Assembly: GCA_945876945.1 (NCBI GenBank)
Contig: CAMCQE010000026.1
Coordinates: 1 to 35,229 of the forward strand
DNA: 35,229 nt
Direction: 5' to 3'
From: Klebsiella pneumoniae
GTDB lineage: Bacteria > Pseudomonadota > Gammaproteobacteria > Ga0077536
Part shown: in pieces, positions 14,868-23,632 of the stretch
Layout of the letters: every line of letters begins with the position of its first letter
Position numbering within the stretch: the first letter of the stretch is position 1
Position numbers and translations under genes: made by a program
Notes under the pieces: model-generated
Told to the model about the DNA's origin: nothing
What the model saw: the letters and a program-made list of their open reading frames with translations, nothing else
Databases searched by the model: none

Positions 14868-17575
14868 GCGAGAGTTCGCCGGGAGACGCGCCGCCCGACC
14901 TCGCCTGGCGCAACGCGCCGCGCTATCAGCCGGATGCGCCGGTGCTGGCGGCGCTGGATCAAAAGCTGGATATCCTGCGCAATCTCGACACCCCCGTGTG
15001 GGTGTTTGACGTTGAACGTTGCCAGTGCCTGTGGGCCAATGCGCCGGGGCTCGAGGTATGGGGCGCCGACAGCGTCACCGCGCTTCAGCAGCGCGACATC
15101 GCCTCGACGCAGTCCGAGGCCACCTACGCGCTGGTCAACGACTACCTTCGCCGCGTGCTCGCTGGCGAGAAAATCACGCAATGGCTGACGCTCGACATCC
15201 AGGGCAAAACGCGTCGTTTTCGCCACAGCTATCACGCCCTCGCGCTAGCCGATGCGCGGCAGGTGCTGTTTGTCGAAGCCAAGCCCGAGCCCTCGGCCGA
15301 AGAAATGCTGGCGTTTGCTTCGGACTACACGCTGACCATTGGGCTCTATGCGCTGGATGGTCAGTTGATCAGCAGCAATCCCGCGTTTCGCCAGCTCGCC
15401 GCCCACAACGCGATGGACAATCTCAACGCGTTATTGCCGCCGGACAGCGGTCTCGCCGACTGGCCACGCCAACTGGGCGAGCAAACCCAGTTGCGCTTCG
15501 AAACCAATTTCGAGACCGGCCACGGACTGGGTCACTTCCGGGGCGAGTTGCGCCGGGTAGTCACCCAGAGCGGCGAGGTCCGCGCGCTGCTCACGCTCGA
15601 TAACCTCACCGAGCAGCGCATCAAGCAGACCGAGCAGGCGCTGCAGGAAAATCGCGCCCGCACGGAGCGCCTGCTGGACAGCGCTGAGGTCGCCACCGTG
15701 GTGCAGGATTTCCAGGCCCAAGTGGTGAAAGCCGACCGCCGGTGGTGGGCGATGCTGGGTTACGGACCGGACGCTCTCGCGCTCACGCCGGCCAGTTTGC
15801 TGGCGCTGATTCATCCGGATGACAGGCCCTTGCTGTTACAGGAAACGGCGCGGCTGATGGGCGGCGAAATCGTCCACTGGGCGCTCGAATACCGGCTGCG
15901 CACGGCCGACGAGAGCTGGCGCTGGGTGCTGGACCGCAGCCTTGTGACCCGCCGGGGCCGGGACGGCGCGCCGCTAGAAATCGGCGGCATCCATCTGGAT
16001 GTGCACGCTCGAAAAGTGGCCGAGTTGGCACTGGCCGGCAGCGAGTTGCGGCATCGGGCGATGCTCAACGCGCTGCCCGATTTGATGGCCGCCTTCGACT
16101 TGGAAGGGCGGATAGTCGACCTCCATATGTCGTCCCCCGAAGACTGGGGGTTTCCGACCGAGCGGGCCATCGGCCGCAATCTCCACGACATTCTGCCGCC
16201 GGAAGTTGCGGCCAGACTGGGTCCGCTACAGGTCCAGGTGCTGTCCTCCGGGCGGATGGTGCAGGGTGACTACGTTATCGAGCATCCCCGCCTTGGCGCG
16301 CGCCATCGCGAGTTCCGCATGGTGCCCTACGGCCCCGACCGAACCCTCGCGCTGGTGCGCGACGTCACCGATCGCCATCTCGCCGAGCAGCAGCACCAGC
16401 AAACCCTCAAGCAACTCCAGCAATCGCAAAAAATGGAAGCGCTCGGCCAGCTGACCGGCGGTATCGCGCACGATTTCAACAACATTCTGGCCAGCGTCAT
16501 CGGCTACACCTGGCTGGCCCAGCAGCACCCCTTGGTGGCGACCGATCCGAAGTTGAACGAGTACCTGAAAGTGATCGCGAGCGGCAGCGAACGCGGCCGC
16601 GATCTGGTGCAGAAGATGCTCACCTTCAGCCGGCGCTCTGAACCCGCGGCAGTGTCTGCGATCGATCCCCTGCCGGTGGTAAAAGAAGCTTTCCTGATGC
16701 TGAAGTCGGTGATCCCCGCGACGCTCGACCTCCAGCTGGCACTGCCCCCCGCCACGCCGGCGGTCGCGGTCGAGGCAGTGGAGCTTCATCAGGTGCTGGT
16801 GAATCTGGTTATCAACAGCCGGGACGCCATGCCGGAACACGGCACGATCACGCTCAGCATTGTGTCTGGTGCCCGGCCCGGCCACTTTTGCGCCAGCTGC
16901 TCGCAGGCGGTGCCCGCCGATGCCCTCGTCTTTGCCGTGCGCGACACCGGCAGCGGCATCCCGGCGGCGGCGCGTGACCGCATCTTCGACCCCTTTTTCA
17001 CCACCAAGGCGGTGGGCGCCGGCACCGGCATTGGCCTGTCGGTGGTCGATGGCATTGTTCACCGCTACGGCGGCCACATTCTCGTCACCAGCGAACCCGG
17101 CGCCGGCACGCTGATCGAAATCGTCTTGCCGATCGCAGAGCCGCTCGCGACCACAAGCGCGGGCAGCGCGCCGAGTCTCGCGCGGCGGAGTGCCGGTGGC
17201 ACCTTGATGGTGGTGGACGACGAACTCTGGGTGGGCGCTTTCCTGCGCGAGTTGCTGGAGGAAGACGGTTACACGGTGGAAGTTTTCACGCAGGGCAAAG
17301 CGGCGGTCGCAGCACTGCGGGAAGCGCCGACGCGCTACGCGGCGGTGGTGACCGACCTCACCATGCATGAGATGACCGGGCTCGAGCTCGCGACCGCCGT
17401 CCATCGCAGCCTTCCGAGGCTACCCGTGTTGCTGTGTACCGGCGCGGGCGACATGCCGAACCCCGCAGCCCTCGCGGCGGCCGGCGTGCAGCACGTGTTT
17501 CCCAAGCCCATTCCCGTCGACCAGCTCCGTACCGTGTTGGCCGAACTGTTACTGCCGTCCGAGCCCGTCGTATGA
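14864..17575 (+). CDS. PAS-domain hybrid histidine kinase with C-terminal receiver (copy 1)
   Basis: A 903-residue soluble sensor kinase without membrane segments. Order: four PAS-like domains (about 40-140, 150-250, 265-385, 395-505); a HisKA-type dimerisation region with phospho-acceptor H536 in GGIAHDFNNILAS; HATPase with N-box VNLVINSRDAMPEHG, G1 DTGSGIP and G2 GTGIGLSVVDG; then a receiver domain with acidic DDE and phospho-acceptor D831 in VVTDLTMHEMTG. A CASC pair (C676, C679) is inserted between N-box and G1. The start is GTG at 14864, backed by GGGGGAG and overlap with a leader ORF. The stop overlaps the following symporter gene (ATGA), which suggests a shared job, such as sensing the transporter's substrate or state. 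No separate response regulator with output domain is nearby. Confidence 0.93.
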   Translation: MSESSPGDAPPDLAWRNAPRYQPDAPVLAALDQKLDILRNLDTPVWVFDVERCQCLWANAPGLEVWGADSVTALQQRDIASTQSEATYALVNDYLRRVLAGEKITQWLTLDIQGKTRRFRHSYHALALADARQVLFVEAKPEPSAEEMLAFASDYTLTIGLYALDGQLISSNPAFRQLAAHNAMDNLNALLPPDSGLADWPRQLGEQTQLRFETNFETGHGLGHFRGELRRVVTQSGEVRALLTLDNLTEQRIKQTEQALQENRARTERLLDSAEVATVVQDFQAQVVKADRRWWAMLGYGPDALALTPASLLALIHPDDRPLLLQETARLMGGEIVHWALEYRLRTADESWRWVLDRSLVTRRGRDGAPLEIGGIHLDVHARKVAELALAGSELRHRAMLNALPDLMAAFDLEGRIVDLHMSSPEDWGFPTERAIGRNLHDILPPEVAARLGPLQVQVLSSGRMVQGDYVIEHPRLGARHREFRMVPYGPDRTLALVRDVTDRHLAEQQHQQTLKQLQQSQKMEALGQLTGGIAHDFNNILASVIGYTWLAQQHPLVATDPKLNEYLKVIASGSERGRDLVQKMLTFSRRSEPAAVSAIDPLPVVKEAFLMLKSVIPATLDLQLALPPATPAVAVEAVELHQVLVNLVINSRDAMPEHGTITLSIVSGARPGHFCASCSQAVPADALVFAVRDTGSGIPAAARDRIFDPFFTTKAVGAGTGIGLSVVDGIVHRYGGHILVTSEPGAGTLIEIVLPIAEPLATTSAGSAPSLARRSAGGTLMVVDDELWVGAFLRELLEEDGYTVEVFTQGKAAVAALREAPTRYAAVVTDLTMHEMTGLELATAVHRSLPRLPVLLCTGAGDMPNPAALAAAGVQHVFPKPIPVDQLRTVLAELLLPSEPVV

Positions 17576-18918
17576 CCGAAGCGACCGCTCACCTGCCACC
17601 GTCGCCGGCCGCCAGCGGCGGGCATGGCCGCATCTTGCTCGGGCTCGCGCTGGGCGCTGTCGCGGGCCTCATTGCCCACAGCATGGAGAGCGCCCAGAGC
17701 CTCGTTCACGCCCTTGTGACTCAAGTGACGGCGCCGCTCGGTCAGCTGTTTCTCAACCTGCTGCTGATGCTGGTGGTGCCGCTCGTGTTTTCCTCGCTGA
17801 TCACCGGGGTGGCCGGCATTGGTGACCTGCGCCGTCTGGGGCGCGTGGGGCTGCGCTCCTTTGTGCTCTCGTTGGTGCTGTCGGCGATATCGGTGCTGAT
17901 TGGATTGGGGCTGTCGAACACGATTGAGCCCGGGCGACATCTGGATCCGGCGGCCGCCGCCGCCCTGCAGAGCGCCTACGGCAAAGATGCCGGCAGCCAG
18001 ATCGCCAAGGCGGCGCCGGCGGCCAGCGCGGCGGCGCCGCTGGCGCAGGTCATCGAGACCATCGTGCCGCGCAATCCGCTGGCCTCCATTGCCCAGCCGG
18101 TCCCCAACATGCTGCACCTGATGTTTTTCGCCCTCGCGCTCGGCGTGGGCGCCACGCTGCTGCCGAACACCCGCAGCGCAGCCTTGCTGGCGCCGCTCGA
18201 GACCCTTTACGAGATCACCGCCGGCCTCATCGGGCTGGTGATGCAACTCGCGCCCTATGCGGTGTTTTGTCTGGTGTTCAACAACGTGGCGCAGTTTGGC
18301 GGCAGCCTGCTAGCCTCCCTCGGCTGGTTTGTGGGCACGGTGCTGCTGGGGCTTAGCCTGCAACTCTTCGGGGTGTACAGCGTGCTGGTGCGCTGGGGCG
18401 CGGGGATTAGTCCGGCATTTTTCTTTCGCGCTATTCGCACCGCCATGTTGACCGCGTTTTCCACCTCGTCTTCCAGTGCCACGCTGCCGACCGCGCTGGC
18501 GGTGGGCGAGCAGGCGCTCGGCGTGCCAAAGGAGATCAACAGCTTTGTGCTGACGGTGGGCGCCACCGCCAACCAGAACGGCACCGCACTGTATGAAGGC
18601 GCGACGGTACTGTTTCTGGCGCAAATTGCGGGCATCGACCTCACGCTGGCCCAGCAACTGGGCGTGGTGTATCTGGCCATCCTCGGTGGCATCGGCACCG
18701 CAGGGGTGCCGGCGGGCTCGATTCCGTTTGTCATCGGGATACTGGCGGGCCTTGGCATCGACCCGGCGCTGATTGCGGTGGTGATGGGGGTCGATCGCCT
18801 GCTCGATATGTGTCGGACCACGCTGAATGTCAGCGGTGATCTCGCCATTGCGGCCTGCGTGGCGCGCGGCGAGGGCTATCGGTTGGGTGAGCATCGCACC
18901 GCCGCGCCAGCGGCCTGA
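17572..18918 (+). CDS. DAACS-family dicarboxylate/amino acid:cation symporter
   Basis: 448 residues from the ATG at 17572, which overlaps the kinase stop (ATGA). About eight membrane segments and two re-entrant loops are evident. Family motifs: LLLMLVVPLVFSSLITGV near residue 65, the serine-rich hairpin FSTSSSSATLP, and TM8 VDRLLDMCRTTLNVSGD with the Asp and Arg that hold the substrate. The TM7 motif, usually NMDGT in characterised members, reads NQNGT here, so one sodium-site Asp is replaced by Asn. DAACS proteins import glutamate, aspartate or C4-dicarboxylates with Na+ or H+. The long Ala-rich insert between TM3 and TM4 (DPAAAAALQSAYGKD and on) is common in the family. Confidence 0.92.
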   Translation: MTEATAHLPPSPAASGGHGRILLGLALGAVAGLIAHSMESAQSLVHALVTQVTAPLGQLFLNLLLMLVVPLVFSSLITGVAGIGDLRRLGRVGLRSFVLSLVLSAISVLIGLGLSNTIEPGRHLDPAAAAALQSAYGKDAGSQIAKAAPAASAAAPLAQVIETIVPRNPLASIAQPVPNMLHLMFFALALGVGATLLPNTRSAALLAPLETLYEITAGLIGLVMQLAPYAVFCLVFNNVAQFGGSLLASLGWFVGTVLLGLSLQLFGVYSVLVRWGAGISPAFFFRAIRTAMLTAFSTSSSSATLPTALAVGEQALGVPKEINSFVLTVGATANQNGTALYEGATVLFLAQIAGIDLTLAQQLGVVYLAILGGIGTAGVPAGSIPFVIGILAGLGIDPALIAVVMGVDRLLDMCRTTLNVSGDLAIAACVARGEGYRLGEHRTAAPAA

Positions 18919-18979
18919 ACGCGCATAACAGCGCCAGAATCGCGCCGTTTGCCGGCTGGGTAGCCTGCGCTTTCCGTCC

Positions 18980-18985
18980 TATAGT
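18980..18985 (+). promoter_or_regulatory. Candidate -10 element (TATAGT) upstream of the GST-like gene
   Basis: TATAGT in the context TCCTATAGTCC is 70 bp before the GST-like ATG, inside the 137-bp gap after the symporter gene. The -35 region is not recognisable. It shares the CCTATAGTC word with the site ahead of the first kinase. Confidence 0.35.
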
Positions 18986-19055
18986 CCGGTTACTGAACGC
19001 CAATTCCGCGCGCTCAAACCCGCTGTCCTGACCACTCATAACGCAAGGAACTCCG

Positions 19056-19658
19056 ATGCGATTGGTCTACTTTGATTTCCCCGGCCGCGGTGAAGCCATT
19101 CGAGATGCGTTACGCATGGGCGGTGTGGCGTTTGAAGATGTGCGGCTCAGCTATCCAGAGTTCCGCGCGCGCCGCGAGGCCGGGGACTTGCCCTGGGATA
19201 CTTTGCCGGTGCTGGAATTCGATGACGGTCGCAAGCTCGGACAAAGCAACGCGCTTTTGCGCTGGGCCGGGAGCGCCGCCGGCTTAACGCCTGCCGATCC
19301 GTTAGACGCGCTCCGGGTCGACGCCTTGCTCGACAACATCGAAGACTACGGCACGCGGCTTAGCGTCAGCATTCGGGTGACCGACGAGGCCGTGCGCGAC
19401 GCGCTCCGCGCCGAACTGGCGGCGCGCTGGCTGCCCGAGTGGTTTGCGCTCCTCACCCGACGGCTGAACGAAGCAGGTGCCGGCTGGCTGGTGGGCGGTG
19501 CGCTCAGCGTGGCCGATCTGAAGGCCGTGCACCTGATCGACAAACTCATCAACGGCTCGCTGGCCGGCTTGCGCACCGATGCGCTGGATGATTTTCCGGC
19601 GCTGGCCGCCTGGCGTGAGCGGGTGCATGCCGAACGTCTGCGGCGCCTGCCTGCATGA
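19056..19658 (+). CDS. Glutathione S-transferase-like protein (sigma-class-like)
   Basis: A 200-residue cytosolic protein with GST architecture. The N-terminal thioredoxin-fold domain starts MRLVYFDFPGRGEAIRDAL, matching the YF..RGR.E.IR start of sigma/alpha/mu-type GSTs with catalytic Tyr (Y5). It continues to the cis-Pro of TLPVLEF and the glutathione-binding GQSNALLRW. The C-terminal helical domain begins near residue 75, with LSVADLKAVHLID near 147. The start has AAGGA upstream. Its TGA overlaps the ATG of the second sensor kinase, so the two are likely made together. It could conjugate electrophiles to glutathione or bind a ligand for the kinase; neither is shown. Confidence 0.88.
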   Translation: MRLVYFDFPGRGEAIRDALRMGGVAFEDVRLSYPEFRARREAGDLPWDTLPVLEFDDGRKLGQSNALLRWAGSAAGLTPADPLDALRVDALLDNIEDYGTRLSVSIRVTDEAVRDALRAELAARWLPEWFALLTRRLNEAGAGWLVGGALSVADLKAVHLIDKLINGSLAGLRTDALDDFPALAAWRERVHAERLRRLPA

Positions 19659-22390
19659 AGAATTTGCCGGCAAGGGATGCTGCCGGAACCGACGATTGGC
19701 GTAGCGCGCGCCGTTACCAGCAGAACGATCCGGCCGACCGACTCGTGCTCGACGACCTCGAGCGGCAGTTCAGCGGTCTGAAATTTATCGATACCCCGGT
19801 GTGGGTGTTCGACCCCGAGCGCTGCCAGTGTCTGTGGGCCAATCCCTCCGGGCTTGAGATCTGGCGGGCGCCGAGCGTGGTGGAGCTGCAAGGTCGCGAT
19901 GTCGCCGCCACCCAGTCCGAAGCCGTCTACACCTTGCTCAACGACTACCTCCGGCGGGTGGAAGAGGGCGAGCACATTGCGGTGTGGGTAACGCTCGATC
20001 CGCGCGGCACCACCCGGCGCTTCTACCAAAGCCATCATCTGGTGACGCTGGCCGATGGCCGCAAGGCGCTGCTGATTGAAGCGCAGGCCGAGCCGCCCGC
20101 CGAGGAAATGCTGGCCTTTGCCTCCGACTACACGCTGACCATTGGCCTCTACGAGCTGGACGGCACGCTGGTCAGCGGCAATCCCGCCTTTCGCCGCTTG
20201 GGCGAGCGCCACGAACTCGATAATCTGAACCTGCTGATGCCGACCGACGGCAGCCTGCTCGCCTGGCCGCGCTTGCTGGGCGAGCAGAGCCAGCTGGTCT
20301 TTGAGCGGGAAATCGATACCGCCCGCGGGCGCGGCCTGTATCGCTGTGAACTACGACGGGTTTTTACCAAGGACCGCCATCCCCGCGCGATCCTCACGCT
20401 GTACGACCTCACTGAGCAGCGGATCCGGCAATCCGAGCAGGCCTTGCGCGACAACCAGCTGCGTACCGAGCACCTCCTCGACAGCGCCGAAGTCGCGACC
20501 TACGTTTGGGACGTTGCCCGCAACGTGTTCGCGCTGGACCATCGCTAGTGGTCAATGCTGGGTTATTCGCTGAACGCTTTTGAATTCACGCTCGATGTCT
20601 GGGCCGATCTCCTGCACCCGGAAGATTCGGCCGCGCTACAGGAAGCCGCTGCCCGGCTGCTGTCGGGTGAACTCACTCACTGGAACAACGAATACCGCCT
20701 GCGCACCGCCGACGGCAGCTATCGCTGGATCCTCGACCGGGGTCTGGTGACGCGGAAGACCCCCGACGGCAAGCCCCTGGAAGTCGGCGGCATTCATCTC
20801 GACGTGCACCCGCAAAAGCTGGTGGAAAGCGCACTCGGCGCCAGCGAAATGCGCCAGCGCGCCTTGCTTGGCGCGGTCCCGGACCTGCTGTGCATTCACG
20901 AGCGCGATGGCCGCCTGATGGACTTCCACGCCGCGCGCCCCGAAGACTGGCTGCTCCCTACGGGCGCGATCGGCATGACCATGGCTGAAATGTTGCCGCC
21001 TGATGCGGTGGCCGAGCTGAAATCGGCGCAGGCCGAGGTGTTGGGACGGCGGCGGAGCGTACAGGGGGAGTATCGGGTTGAGCACCCGCAGAAAGGCCAG
21101 CAGTTTCGCGAGTACCGGATGGTGCCCTATGGCGAGCACCAGACCCTGACCCTGGTGCGCAACGTCACCGACCGCCATGTCGCCGAGGGACAGCGCCTGC
21201 ATGCGCTCAAGCAACTCCAGCAGGCGCAGAAGATGGACGCCCTCGGCCAACTGACCGGCGGCATCGCGCACGATTTCAATAATATTCTGGCCAGCATGAT
21301 GGGCTATGCCTGGCTGGCGCGGCAGTTAAAGCCGGTGAAAGAGGACGAGAAAGCCGCCGAGTATCTGAGCATCATCAGCGCCGCCGGCGAACGCGGGCGA
21401 GAACTGGTCCAGAAGATGACGAGCTTTAGCCGGCGCGCTCCCGCGACACCGGGGGTGCAGGCGGTGGAGCCGCTGCCGGTGCTGGAAGATGCCTTCCGGA
21501 TGCTGAAATCCATTATTCCCTCGCGGCTCAATCTCACCCTGGCACTCGACCCGGCGCTGCCGAGGATCTCGGTTGAGCCCATCGACCTCCATCAGGTCTT
21601 GGTGAATCTGGTGGTCAATAGCCGCGACGCCACGCCCGGTCATGGCGAGATTGCGGTGTCGATGACACAGCGACGCTACGCCGATCGTTTTTGCGCCAGC
21701 TGTCACGAGAGCCTCAACGACGAGTATGTGACGCTCGCCGTGGTCGACTCCGGCAGCGGCATTCCGGCGGCCACGCTGGAGCGCATTTTCGACCCGTTTT
21801 TCACCACCAAAGAGGTGGGCGCGGGCACTGGCATTGGCTTGTCGATGGTGGACGGGATCGTCCATCGCCACGGCGGACATCTGCTGGTGTCCAGTGAGCC
21901 TGGCGTGGGGACGCAGTTCGAAATTCTGCTGCCGGGTGTAGCGGTTCCCGCCCCTCCGGAAGCGCCAGGCGGCGCGCCGGTGGCTGATCCGGCCGGCGAG
22001 CGGCTGGCCCGCGGCAAGCTGCTGGTGGTGGACGATGAACCCTGGGTGGCCGCTTTCCTGAGTGAGATGCTGCGGCTCGAGGGGTACACGGTGGAAGTCT
22101 TCGATAACGGACGCGATGCCCTCGCCGCGCTGGCCTCAGCCGCCCCGCCGTTTGACGCCGTCGTGTCGGATTTCATGATGCCGCACATGACCGGGCTGGA
22201 ACTGGCGAGCGCGATTCAGTCCCGCTATCCGGGTTTGCCCGTGGTGTTGTGCACCGGAGCCGGCGAGCCGCCCGACGAGCAGGCGCTGCAGCTGGCCGGG
22301 GTTCGTCGTCTTTTCCCGAAACCGGTGCCGGTCGAAGAACTCCAGCAGTTGTTGATGACGATGCTGGCGCTCCAAGGCACGAGCGCCTGA
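19655..22390 (+). pseudogene. PAS-domain hybrid histidine kinase (copy 2), interrupted by an in-frame amber codon
   Basis: A paralogue of the kinase at 14864, with the same domain order. The reading frame runs 19655-22390 (911 residues) except for TAG at 20546-20548, codon 298, inside the third PAS domain. The aligned position in copy 1 is Trp (RRWWAML versus R-stop-WSML), so a TGG to TAG change explains it. Downstream features are intact: H539 in GGIAHDFNNILAS, N-box VNLVVNSRDATPGHG, CASC (C680, C683), G1 DSGSGIP, G2 GTGIGLSMVDG, and receiver D839 in VVSDFMMPHMTG. The start ATG overlaps the GST stop. An ATG at 20555, six bases after the TAG and in frame, could restart translation and give a separate 611-residue kinase. 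It may therefore be a split gene, a recent mutation or a sequencing error. Confidence 0.85.
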
Positions 22391-22400
22391 GGTCTGCCCG

Positions 22401-23399
22401 CTAGCCGGCGTCTGCTTGGCCGGCGCCAGCCGCCGCTCGATTAAGGCGGTCGTGGATGCCGGCCCAATCCGGGCCCGGCGGCGGTTGTTCCACCAGAATT
22501 TCCACGCAGCCGAGTGCGTCCAGCGTCCGCAAATTGGCATATAAGGTCTGCGCGTAAGCGGCGGGCGCGTCCGCCGCCGGCAGTGTTTTGCAATCCTTGC
22601 CGAGTCCCGCCAGCACGTGCGCGCTGGCGAGTACCGCGACCCTGTGGCCGAGCCTGATGAGTGCGGCGGCGCGCGCAGCGCAGCCGGCAGCATCGAGCAG
22701 CTGTAAGGGCGTGCGCGGGGCATAGTGTGCCGCGAGGCCGCCCGAAACCCGCGGTGCGGCGGCATCGGCGGCGGCCAGCGGCGTCGTCAGCAGGCTCGCG
22801 ATCCGATCCGCGCTCAACATGCCGGGACGCAGCACGCGTGGCGTGGCGCCCGACACATCGACGATGGTCGACTCAATGCCGACCGCACAGGGGCCGCCGT
22901 CGAGGACCTGGGCCAGCGTGGCGCCAAATTCCGCCGTCACATGCGCGGCGGTGGTGGGGCTGATGCGGCCAAAGCGATTGGCCGAGGGCGCCACCAGACC
23001 CCACACCCCGCGCGCCGCGCAGGCCTCCAGCAACGCGATGGCGGTCGGATGCGACGGGCAGCGCACCGCGACCGTGTCCTGCCCGCCGGTGATGCTGTCC
23101 AGCACGTGCGGCGCGCGCGGCAACACCAAGGTCAGCGGTCCCGGCCAGCATGCCGCCGCGAGCACGCCGGCGGCCGGCGGGATCTCGCGCACCCAGTGCT
23201 GGAGGTGTTCAAAGCGCGCGATATGCACGATGACCGGATGGTTCGTCGGCCGGCCTTTGGCCGCGTAAAGGCGGGCGATGGCGGCCTCGTCGGCCGCATT
23301 GGCGCCGAGGCCGTAGACGGTTTCGGTAGGGAAGGCCACCAGTTCGCCACGGCAGAGGGCCTCGGCGGCGGCGCTGATCAAGAGGTCGCGCAGAGTCAT
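22401..23399 (-). CDS. L-threonylcarbamoyladenylate synthase (YrdC/Sua5 type)
   Basis: 332 residues from the ATG at 23399; a TTG at 23402 would add one residue. The N-terminal YrdC domain (about 1-200) carries VAFPTETVYGLGANA, KGRPTNHPVIVHI, WPGPLTLVL, VAVRCPSHP, PSANRFGRISPT and GIESTIVDVSG, all typical. The C-terminal Sua5 domain (about 205-332) starts after the linker SGGLAAHYAPRTPL. The enzyme makes threonylcarbamoyl-AMP from threonine, bicarbonate and ATP for the t6A37 modification of tRNAs reading ANN codons. It is the long two-domain form rather than the short TsaC. It follows a small lipoprotein gene by 6 bp on the same strand, and its stop is TAG. The stop is 10 bp from the convergent kinase gene. 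Confidence 0.95.
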   Translation of the reverse strand: MTLRDLLISAAAEALCRGELVAFPTETVYGLGANAADEAAIARLYAAKGRPTNHPVIVHIARFEHLQHWVREIPPAAGVLAAACWPGPLTLVLPRAPHVLDSITGGQDTVAVRCPSHPTAIALLEACAARGVWGLVAPSANRFGRISPTTAAHVTAEFGATLAQVLDGGPCAVGIESTIVDVSGATPRVLRPGMLSADRIASLLTTPLAAADAAAPRVSGGLAAHYAPRTPLQLLDAAGCAARAAALIRLGHRVAVLASAHVLAGLGKDCKTLPAADAPAAYAQTLYANLRTLDALGCVEILVEQPPPGPDWAGIHDRLNRAAAGAGQADAG

Positions 23400-23405
23400 C
23401 AAGCG

Positions 23406-23621
23406 TTACTGCCGCGGGGGCGTCTCGTCCCCGGCGCTCTGGGCCTCGATCGCCGCGTCCAGCGTTTTGGTGTTGGCGTCGATCGCGCTTTCCACCTTGG
23501 CCTGCGTTTTTTGTTCGATATTGGGCGCGGGGGCCGGGTTGGGCGGACTGCTCGGACTGCAGGCGCTCAAGCTCAGCATCAGGAGCGCGAAACACGGTGC
23601 TTTATCGCCGATGCGCGGCAT
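23406..23621 (-). CDS. Small lipoprotein, unknown function
   Basis: A 71-residue protein starting MPRIGDKAPCFALLMLSLSAC. The hydrophobic run ending LSAC is a lipobox with Cys21. The mature part is about 50 residues: a Pro/Ser/Ala-rich stretch, then a polar, probably helical tail (KVESAIDANTKTLDAAIEAQ). The start is well set by GAAGGAG a few bases upstream; upstream extension of the frame would run into the SDR gene. It sits between the SDR and Sua5 genes with gaps of 11 and 6 bp, so it belongs to that operon. I do not recognise a family. Confidence 0.75.
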   Translation of the reverse strand: MPRIGDKAPCFALLMLSLSACSPSSPPNPAPAPNIEQKTQAKVESAIDANTKTLDAAIEAQSAGDETPPRQ

Positions 23622-23632
23622 GAGGGTCTCCT

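Noticed and set aside
16226-17404. Long minus-strand open frame opposite kinase 1 (and a similar one opposite RmuC at 33246-34577)
   Set aside because: Composition looks like a shadow frame, no recognisable motifs, and the opposite strand encodes conserved domains.
20546-20548. Genome-wide amber reassignment (for example a UAG-decoding tRNA) as explanation for the kinase interruption
   Set aside because: TAG is the normal end of at least three intact genes here (haemoglobin at 6511, Sua5-type at 22401, NTF2-like at 30513), so UAG acts as a stop.
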